Origin: Poindextera sp035295705
GTDB lineage: Bacteria; Pseudomonadota; Alphaproteobacteria; Caulobacterales; Caulobacteraceae
DNA: 5,333 nucleotides
Reading direction: 5' to 3'
Assembly (NCBI GenBank): GCA_035295705.1
Contig: DATGIN010000190.1
Coordinates: forward strand, 1 to 5,333
Shown: positions 1 through 4,844 of the stretch, piece by piece
Layout: each line of letters opens with the position of its first letter
Position numbering within the stretch: the stretch's first letter is position 1
Notes under the pieces: generated by a model
What the model saw: only the letters and a program-made list of their open reading frames with translations
The model's database searches: none
What the model was told of the DNA's origin: nothing
Made by a program: the position numbers and the translations under genes

Positions 1-552
1 GATGCGCGCCGCCTCGGCGCCGTCGATGGGATCGCCGGTCATCAGAAGCTCGGCCGCCTTGGCGTGGCCGACCACGTGCGGCAGCTTCCAGAAGCCGCCG
101 ACGTCGCAGACGAGGCCGCGCTTGATGAAGAGCTCGGCGAACACCGCCCGCTCCGAGGCGATGCGGATGTCGGCGTAGAGCGAAAGCTCCATCCCCCACC
201 CCACCGCCGAACCGTTCACCGCCGCGATCACCGGCTTGTCGCACTCGATCGCCGCCATCGCCGCCGGCGTCGGCTCGAACCTCACGCGCGGGACCGCCGG
301 ACCGCGCGGCGCCTCGCCGGTCATCATCTCCTTGACGTCCTCCCCGGCGCAGAAGGCCGGGTCGGCGCCGGTCACCACCACGCAGCGGACGTCGGGGTCG
401 GCCGTCGCCGCCCGGAACGCGGATTCGACCTCGTCGTAGGCGCGGCGGTTGAGCGCGTTCCTCCGCTCCGGCCGGTTCAGCGTGATGCGGCAGATGTGGT
501 CACTGACCTCGTAGAGCGTGCAGGTGAACTCGGCGGGCGGGATGAGGGCCAT
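1..552 (-). CDS. Enoyl-CoA hydratase/isomerase family protein (partial, C-terminus beyond left edge)
   Basis: Reading the minus strand from the ATG at 552 gives 184 codons with no stop up to the edge of the window. Crotonase-fold hydratases are usually about 260 residues, so roughly the last 75 are missing. Visible signs are the N-terminal strand motif ITLNRPERRNALN (residues 23-35), the first oxyanion-hole segment AFCAGED (66-72) and the second, NGSAVGWGMEL (113-123). E122 aligns with the first catalytic glutamate of classical hydratases (rat E144). By eye the second glutamate (rat E164) is replaced by F142, while D150 in CDVGG matches the aspartate seen in many isomerase-type members. The protein may therefore be an isomerase or another crotonase-fold acyl-CoA enzyme rather than a simple hydratase. 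It should be cytoplasmic. The start is supported by a strong AGGAGG six bases upstream. It is divergent from the phosphotransferase at 630, with a 77-base gap. Confidence 0.93.
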   Translation of the reverse strand, partial: MALIPPAEFTCTLYEVSDHICRITLNRPERRNALNRRAYDEVESAFRAATADPDVRCVVVTGADPAFCAGEDVKEMMTGEAPRGPAVPRVRFEPTPAAMAAIECDKPVIAAVNGSAVGWGMELSLYADIRIASERAVFAELFIKRGLVCDVGGFWKLPHVVGHAKAAELLMTGDPIDGAEAARI

Positions 553-558
553 GGCGTT

Positions 559-564
559 CCTCCT
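559..564 (-). promoter_or_regulatory. Shine-Dalgarno site of the enoyl-CoA hydratase/isomerase gene
   Basis: The minus strand reads AGGAGG, a full consensus site, with six bases between it and the ATG at 552. This fixes the start of the left-hand gene. The 77-base divergent gap (553-629) must also hold the promoters for both genes, but I see no convincing -35/-10 pair in it. Confidence 0.75.
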
Positions 565-629
565 GGCCTCGCGCGCCATCGGCCTCTAAAGCCTCGGGCG
601 TTGGCCTTCTTGCGGAGAAATGAGCGCGC

Positions 630-1697
630 ATGACTTCGGGGAATGCAATGGCGCAGGCGGCCGATCCGCCGATCGTCGGCGAGGTCAGGGCGAACCACCG
701 GTTCGATCCGGCGCCGCTCGAGGCGTGGCTCAAGGCCAACGTCGAAGGCTTCGAGGGGCCGATGCGGCTTCGCCAGTTCCACGGCGGCGCCTCGAACCCG
801 ACCTTCTACATCGCAACGCCCCGGCGCCGGTACGTGATGCGCAAGAAGCCGCCCGGCCAGCTCTTGGCCAGCGCCCACCAGGTCGACCGCGAGTACCGGG
901 TGATGAAGGCGCTGGGACCCACCGGCTTTCCGGTCCCGGTGATGCGCGCCCTTTGTCAGGACGACGCTGTCATCGGCACCGCCTTCTACGTCATGGACTA
1001 CATGGACGGGCGCATCTTCCGCAACGCCCGCCTGCCGGGAATCGAGCCCGCCGAGCGGGCGGCTATCTACGACGAGCTGAACGCGGTGCTCGCCCGCCTG
1101 CACGGCGTCGACCACGTCGCCATCGGCCTCGGCGACTATGGGCGCCCGGGCAACTACTTCGCGCGCCAGATCGACCGCTGGACCAAGCAGTACCGCGGGG
1201 CCGAGACCGAGCCGATCGAGGCGATGGAGCGGCTGATCGCCGAGCTGCCGGCGCGCATCCCCAGCGACGATACGACAACCATCGCCCACGGCGACTACCG
1301 GCTCGAGAACGTGATGTTCCACCCGACCCAGCCGAAGCTGATCGCGGTGCTCGACTGGGAGCTCTCCACCCTCGGCCACCCGCTCGCCGACGTCGGCTAC
1401 AACTGCCTGCTGTGGCACTCGGTCTCCGAGAGCTGGGGCGCGCTCTCGGGCGTCGATTTCGCCACCTCCGGCATCCCGACCAAGGAGGCCTACGTCGCCG
1501 CCTACTGCCGCCGCACCGGGCGCGAGCGGATCGACGACCTGAACTTCCTGATCGGGTTCGCCGCCTTCCGGCTGGCGTCGATCGGCCAGGGCGTCTTCAA
1601 GCGCAACCTCGACGGCATCGGAACCGGCAACGCCAGCCGCGACAACTCCGGCACCCGCGTCCTCGCCGAACTGGCCCTGAAGCTGATCGATTCCTGA
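630..1697 (+). CDS. Phosphotransferase family protein, ACAD10/11 N-terminal (APH-like) type; candidate hydroxyacyl-CoA kinase
   Basis: 355 residues with a protein-kinase-like APH fold. Residues 46-75 hold the glycine-containing loop (FHGGASNPTF) and the strand YVMRKKPPG, with K72 the likely ATP lysine. E88 in DREYRVM is the likely partner glutamate. The Brenner motif HGDYRLEN (220-227) supplies the catalytic base D222 and metal ligand N227. DWELSTLGHPLAD (242-254) supplies the second metal ligand D242 and is typical of the ACAD10/11 kinase domain. Known members of this branch include LvaA of the levulinate pathway and the mammalian ACAD10/11 kinase domains, which phosphorylate 4-hydroxyacyl-CoAs. 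By inference this cytoplasmic protein may act on a hydroxyacyl-CoA, which suits the divergent crotonase-fold neighbour; aminoglycoside resistance is unlikely. A second in-frame ATG at 648 (349 residues) has a better-placed GGGGA just upstream, so the true start may be there. No acyl-CoA dehydrogenase domain is fused. The stop is three bases before a palindromic repeat. Confidence 0.93.
   Translation: MTSGNAMAQAADPPIVGEVRANHRFDPAPLEAWLKANVEGFEGPMRLRQFHGGASNPTFYIATPRRRYVMRKKPPGQLLASAHQVDREYRVMKALGPTGFPVPVMRALCQDDAVIGTAFYVMDYMDGRIFRNARLPGIEPAERAAIYDELNAVLARLHGVDHVAIGLGDYGRPGNYFARQIDRWTKQYRGAETEPIEAMERLIAELPARIPSDDTTTIAHGDYRLENVMFHPTQPKLIAVLDWELSTLGHPLADVGYNCLLWHSVSESWGALSGVDFATSGIPTKEAYVAAYCRRTGRERIDDLNFLIGFAAFRLASIGQGVFKRNLDGIGTGNASRDNSGTRVLAELALKLIDS
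638..642 (+). promoter_or_regulatory. Possible Shine-Dalgarno site favouring the phosphotransferase start at 648
   Basis: GGGGA ends five bases before the in-frame ATG at 648. The upstream ATG at 630 depends on a GGAG at 614-617, twelve bases away, which is a long spacing. The site favours the shorter protein but does not settle the question, because the first six residues carry no recognisable conserved sequence either way. Confidence 0.35.
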
Positions 1698-1700
1698 ACA

Positions 1701-1852
1701 CCTCTCCCGAAGGGAGAGGGAGGGGCCCGGAGCGAAGCGAACGGGAGGGTGAGGGGTTACGCGGTGTAGGGTTTGCCTTTCGACCTCGTAACCCCTCATC
1801 CCCCCGCTTCAGCTTCGCCTCGCGGGACCCCCCTTCTCCCTTCGGGAGAAGG
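1701..1852. repeat. Composite palindromic intergenic repeat (two terminal hairpins plus long inverted arms)
   Basis: The left end is a perfect 8-bp hairpin, CCTCTCCC at 1701-1708 with GGGAGAGG at 1712-1719 and a 3-base loop. The right end is a perfect 9-bp hairpin, CCTTCTCCC at 1832-1840 with GGGAGAAGG at 1844-1852. Between them, GAGGGGTTACG (1751-1761) is the exact reverse complement of 1787-1797. The pairing continues outward with a few mismatches through an AGCGAAGCG-like stretch (1731-1740) and a GCTTCAGCTTCGCC stretch (1806-1819). The whole can fold as one cruciform. It resembles the small dispersed palindromic repeats of alphaproteobacterial genomes, recognised by style and not by a database match. 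It starts three bases after the phosphotransferase stop and could protect or end that transcript, although no T-tract follows the stems. Reading frames that run through it are chance extensions. Confidence 0.8.
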
Positions 1853-1931
1853 TCTGGAGCGAATGCGCCGCTCTCGCGGCCGCGCCTCACTTTCCATTGC
1901 GGAAAGCGAGGGCGGTTCCCACATTTCGGCG

Positions 1932-2885
1932 ATGGCTTTTGATGCTCCGTTGCCCGAGCCGCTGACCGAAGCGCTCGACCCCTATTCCGCCACCGTCGCC
2001 GCCGCGTTCGACACCGTCGGGCCGGCGGTCGTCCACATCGCCGCCACCAACGCCAAGGGCCGCACCGGCACCGGCTCCGGCGTGCTGTTCGCGCCGGACG
2101 GCTACCTTTTGACCAACAGCCACGTGGTCGCCGGCGCGACCAAACTGAAGGCCTCGCTGACCGACGGGCGGGAGTTCGCCGCCCGGCCGATCGGCGCGGA
2201 TCCGGCCACCGACCTCGCGGTGCTGCGGCTCGACGAGACCGGCCTGCCGCACGCCGCGTTCGGGCGCTCGGGCGCGCTTCGCGTCGGCCAGCTGGTGGTC
2301 GCCATCGGCAACCCGCTCGGGTTCCAGGCGACGGTTACCGCCGGCATCGTCAGCGCGCTCGGCCGCACGCTGCGCTCGCCGAGCGGGCGGCTGATCGAGA
2401 GCGTGATCCAGACCGACGCGCCGCTCAATCCGGGCAACTCCGGCGGCGCGCTGGTCGACGGCCACGGGCGCGTGGTCGGGATCAACACCGCGATGATCGG
2501 CGGCGCGCAGGGACTGTGCTTCGCCATCGGCATCGATACCGCCATCGACGTGACCGCGCGGCTGATGCGCGACGGGCGGGTGCGCCGCGCGCGGCTGGGC
2601 GTCGCCGGCCAGACCACGCCGCTGGACGCACGCCTCGCCAGGCGCCTGCACCGCACGCGCGACACGGCCGTCCTGGTCGCCGAGGTGGTCGAAGGCCAGC
2701 CGGCGGCGCGCGCGGGCCTCCTTAAGGGCGACGTGATCCTGGAGTTCGCCGGCGCCGAGGTCTTCAGCGTCGACGACCTGCACCGCCTGCTCACCGCCGA
2801 GCTGGCGGGCGCCGAGACGCCGGTCACGGTTATCCGAAAGGCCTCCATCGAGACCCTGACCCTGACGCCCGACCTGGACGACTGA
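1932..2885 (+). CDS. HtrA/DegP-like S1C serine protease with one PDZ domain, no signal peptide
   Basis: 317 residues from the ATG at 1932. The trypsin-like domain spans about residues 20-215. It has TGSGVLF (47-53), the catalytic histidine H64 in TNSHVVAGA, aspartate D94 in DPATDLAVL and serine S170 in PGNSGGAL, so the triad is complete. One PDZ domain follows at about 219-313, with the LGV peptide-binding loop at 222-224. DegP and DegQ carry a signal peptide and two PDZ domains, and DegS has a membrane anchor and one. This protein has neither a signal peptide nor an anchor, so it is probably cytoplasmic. The frame stays open upstream to an ATG at 1773, but that stretch lies largely inside the palindromic repeat and encodes low-complexity residues. 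An ATG at 1863 lies outside the repeat but still gives no export signal. No strong ribosome site precedes 1932, so the start is the least certain part. It is convergent with the formamidase-like gene. Confidence 0.9.
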   Translation: MAFDAPLPEPLTEALDPYSATVAAAFDTVGPAVVHIAATNAKGRTGTGSGVLFAPDGYLLTNSHVVAGATKLKASLTDGREFAARPIGADPATDLAVLRLDETGLPHAAFGRSGALRVGQLVVAIGNPLGFQATVTAGIVSALGRTLRSPSGRLIESVIQTDAPLNPGNSGGALVDGHGRVVGINTAMIGGAQGLCFAIGIDTAIDVTARLMRDGRVRRARLGVAGQTTPLDARLARRLHRTRDTAVLVAEVVEGQPAARAGLLKGDVILEFAGAEVFSVDDLHRLLTAELAGAETPVTVIRKASIETLTLTPDLDD

Positions 2886-2940
2886 CGCCGCGGCGCGGGC
2901 GGAAACCCATCCGTCTTCCCGCCGGAGCTCAAAACCCTGT

Positions 2941-3074
2941 TCGTCATCCCCCGCCGGAGCGGAGCGGAGTGCGGGGGACCCAGACGCGCCGAGGTCGGAG
3001 GAGAGACCTCTCCTTCGATCGGCGTCTCTGGGTGGCCCGGACAGTCCCCCCCTCCGCGGGGAGGGCCATGACGA
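2941..3074. repeat. Second palindromic intergenic repeat, in the convergent gap
   Basis: The outer ends TCGTCAT (2941-2947) and ATGACGA (3068-3074) are perfect reverse complements. Inside are a left hairpin (CCCCCGC 2948-2954 with GCGGGGG 2971-2977) and a right hairpin (CCCTCC 3050-3055 with GGAGGG 3060-3065). The inner arms also pair: ACCCAGA (2978-2984) with TCTGGGT (3027-3033), CGCCGA (2987-2992) with TCGGCG (3019-3024), and alternatively GAGGTC (2991-2996) with GACCTC (3005-3010). The GTCAT-CCCCC-GC...GGGGGACCCAG pattern is a style I associate with dispersed repeats in many alphaproteobacteria. Its sequence is unrelated to the repeat at 1701-1852. It lies between the protease stop at 2885 and the formamidase-like stop at 3082, where it may separate converging transcripts. 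No T-tract is present, so it is not a classical terminator. Confidence 0.8.
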
Positions 3075-3081
3075 TGGGGGG

Positions 3082-4611
3082 TCAGAGCGCCCCGAAGCGC
3101 TTGAGGACGTTCAGCGTGATGCGGGTCACGAACGGGTCGGCGGCGGCGAGGCCATAGGCCCACTCGGTCGTGCCGGCGTTGAAGACCTCGCCCTTGCCGC
3201 GCCGGAAGCTCGCCATCACCGCGTGGCCGCGCAGCACGCGCTGCTGCATCGCCGGGCTCGGGCTGCCCCAGGCCACCTCGGCGGCGACGTCCAGCTGCTC
3301 GGGCGGGATGAGCGGGCGGTAGGGGCTATCCGCCGGCTCGCCGAAGCTGGCCGGGGCGAGCGCGATGATCTCCAGGTCCTCCGGCACGCCCAGCCGCGCG
3401 TCCGCCGCCGGCAGGCCGTCCGCGCCGAAGCGGATCGGGCAGCCGTCGTTCTCGTAGCCGATCAGCGGGACCCCATCCCCGATCACGTCGCCGTAGTAGA
3501 GGTCGCAGCCGTCCAGCGCCCAATGCCGGTCGCGGTAGACGGTGTAGCCGCCGATCCCGCGCGCGGCGCAGTTCCCCAGCCGATGGTAGCCGCCATAGAG
3601 GAAGGAGAGCCCGGTGATGGCCGCCTCCGGGCGGCCGAACGCCGGGTGCGACCAGAGGTGGGTGGCGTCGCGCGCCGCGACGTCCTCGGCCTCGAGGCCC
3701 TTCCACTTGTGGCAGACGAGCGTGCGGCCCTCGTTCTTCCAGCGCACCTTCCAGAAGCAGGTGTTGCCGGAGAAGATCGCGAGCCGCCCGCCGCGCTCGA
3801 CGAAGGCGTCGATGGCGTCCCGCTCCCGTCCCGACCAGTACTCGCTGTGTCCGACCAGGATGACGGCGTCGTAGGGGTCGAGCGCGCCCGGCTCGGCGTC
3901 GAGGTCGTAGTCGCTGAGGTAGTCCAGGCTAAGGCCGACGCCCTCCGCCCAGCGGACGAAGTGGTGCTCCCACTTGTTGAGGAAGCCGGCGGCGCCGTCG
4001 TAGGGGCTCTGCCGATGCGCGCGCGCCCAGTCCCGCGTCTCGGCCCCCGCCCACGGCCGCTCCTCGAAGCCGCGCTTGCGCAGGTTCACCAGCCGCGGCA
4101 TGTCCGCGGGCGCCGCCACGATCAGGGGCGCGATCGGGCGCTGGGTCGAGAGCACGCCGAGCGCGTTCGCCATGGCGCCGGCGAGGTTCGCCTCGCGCGC
4201 CATCAGCGATTCGACGTGGGCGTAGGCGCTGGCCCCGCCCCACCAGTTGTAGGCGGCCAGCGTGTTGGTCGCGACCACCAGCGCCGCCTTGGCTGACGGC
4301 TGCGCGGGCTTCACGACCAGGAAATGGTGGGCGAGACCGCCTTCTGAGTCCGTCAGCGTGGTCAGGTAGTAGCCGCTCGGCCAGTCGCGCCCGATCCGGA
4401 TCTCGTACGCCGCCGGCCAGCCGCAGCCATCGCGGTCCGCCCGCTCCGGGCGCGGATGCTCGCCGAGGTCGATGCGCTCGCTCAGCGCGACGCGCCGCTC
4501 GCCGCCGATGCGGGCGACCTCGAGTTGGCAAGGCCCGTGCGCCGAACTCGCGTGCAGCACGACCGCCTCGCCAGGCCGCGCGCTCCAGCGGTCGGTGTAG
4601 CACCAGGTCAC
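3082..4611 (-). CDS. N,N-dimethylformamidase large-subunit-like protein (DMFA2 C-terminal domain family)
   Basis: 509 residues from a GTG at 4611. Residues 1-100 form a probable beta-sandwich domain, opening with YTDRWSARPGE (5-15) and including GCGWPAAYEI (62-71) and WPSGYYL (77-83). Residues 108-509 match the family's glutaminase-like core: TNTLAAYNWWGG (115-126), VGHSEYWSGRERDAID (253-268), LAIFSGNTCFW (277-287), SFLYGGYH (336-343) and the C-terminal FNAGTTEWAYGL (477-488). Dimethylformamidase itself hydrolyses dimethylformamide to dimethylamine and formate, using iron held by two tyrosines and a glutamate; I cannot map those ligands without an alignment. Y258, Y339, Y342 and E483 are conserved-looking candidates. 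The substrate here is unknown. No signal peptide is visible. The frame runs back to an ATG at 4749, but those 46 residues are arginine/glycine-rich and unlike the family. Another GTG is at 4647. A weak AGGG lies ten bases before 4611. No small-subunit gene is adjacent. Confidence 0.87.
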   Translation of the reverse strand: MTWCYTDRWSARPGEAVVLHASSAHGPCQLEVARIGGERRVALSERIDLGEHPRPERADRDGCGWPAAYEIRIGRDWPSGYYLTTLTDSEGGLAHHFLVVKPAQPSAKAALVVATNTLAAYNWWGGASAYAHVESLMAREANLAGAMANALGVLSTQRPIAPLIVAAPADMPRLVNLRKRGFEERPWAGAETRDWARAHRQSPYDGAAGFLNKWEHHFVRWAEGVGLSLDYLSDYDLDAEPGALDPYDAVILVGHSEYWSGRERDAIDAFVERGGRLAIFSGNTCFWKVRWKNEGRTLVCHKWKGLEAEDVAARDATHLWSHPAFGRPEAAITGLSFLYGGYHRLGNCAARGIGGYTVYRDRHWALDGCDLYYGDVIGDGVPLIGYENDGCPIRFGADGLPAADARLGVPEDLEIIALAPASFGEPADSPYRPLIPPEQLDVAAEVAWGSPSPAMQQRVLRGHAVMASFRRGKGEVFNAGTTEWAYGLAAADPFVTRITLNVLKRFGAL

Positions 4612-4742
4612 GCCGGCGCCGCCCTGTGCGTCAGGCGCAGCCACGCCACCAGCGCGACGGGCTCGACTAGGCGGCGCATCCCCTGTTCCTCTCGCAGGAC
4701 CCGGACGGTAGCGACACGACCCGCAGCAGTGAAGGTGACCAT
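4608..4742 (-). CDS. Possible 44-residue leader ORF overlapping the formamidase-like start
   Basis: An ATG at 4742 opens a 44-codon frame ending at a TGA (4610-4608) that overlaps the GTG at 4611 by four bases (GTGA), the arrangement typical of translational coupling. A GGAG lies ten bases before the ATG. A second start at 4679, behind an AGAGG...GGGG stretch, would give 23 residues rich in leucine, valine and arginine. No family is recognised. The same frame is open further upstream to 5135, where it is antisense to the deacetylase, so openness alone proves little in DNA this GC-rich. It could be a coupling leader, or chance. Low confidence. Confidence 0.2.
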   Translation of the reverse strand: MVTFTAAGRVATVRVLREEQGMRRLVEPVALVAWLRLTHRAAPA

Positions 4743-4844
4743 TGCACACCGTCTCCGTTTGGCTTGACGACCAGAGCGGAACAGGGGAGGGGCGGTCTTC
4801 ATCCGCGTCTTAGCTCGCCCTCGCGGCACAGGACATACATCTGG
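4612..4844. other. Divergent intergenic region between formamidase-like gene and deacetylase
   Basis: This 233-base gap separates two genes read away from each other and should hold both promoters. A TTGACG at 4764-4769 on the plus strand resembles a -35 element, but nothing like a -10 box stands at the right distance. Apart from the possible leader ORF I see no operator palindrome or riboswitch in it. Base composition starts to depart here from the very GC-rich genes to the left. Confidence 0.5.
4830..4833 (+). promoter_or_regulatory. Candidate Shine-Dalgarno site for the deacetylase GTG start
   Basis: AGGA ends eleven bases before the GTG at 4845. The spacing is at the long end of the usual range. 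It supports GTG 4845 over the TTG at 4854, though both would preserve the signal peptide. Confidence 0.4.

Noticed and set aside
64..633. A 189-codon plus-strand frame over the enoyl-CoA hydratase
   Set aside because: It is antisense to an unmistakable crotonase-fold sequence and is low in complexity.
630..1697. Aminoglycoside resistance kinase
   Set aside because: It has the APH fold, but the DWELSTLGHPLAD and MRKKPPG signatures point to the acyl-CoA-linked ACAD10/11 branch.
1701..1719. Rho-independent terminator after the phosphotransferase
   Set aside because: The stem is strong, but it is followed by AGGGG instead of a run of T, so it was kept only as part of the repeat.
477..1799. A 440-codon open frame on the minus strand opposite the phosphotransferase
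   Set aside because: It is rich in Arg, Gly, Val and Asp with no family signature, and is antisense to a gene with clear kinase motifs. High GC makes such mirror frames common.
620..1942. A 440-codon plus-strand frame overlapping the phosphotransferase and the repeat
   Set aside because: It is an arginine/proline-rich out-of-frame shadow with no recognisable domain.
2955..2970. Short tandem GGAGC repeat as a possible microsatellite
   Set aside because: It is only about three units and forms the loop of a hairpin in the palindromic repeat.
1887..3163. Long minus-strand frames opposite the protease
   Set aside because: The protease frame carries the full catalytic triad and PDZ domain. The opposite frames have no family features and one runs through the repeat.
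3223..4296. A 357-codon plus-strand frame opposite the formamidase-like gene
   Set aside because: It is Ala/Arg/Val-rich and shows no motif, while the minus-strand frame matches a known family along its whole length.
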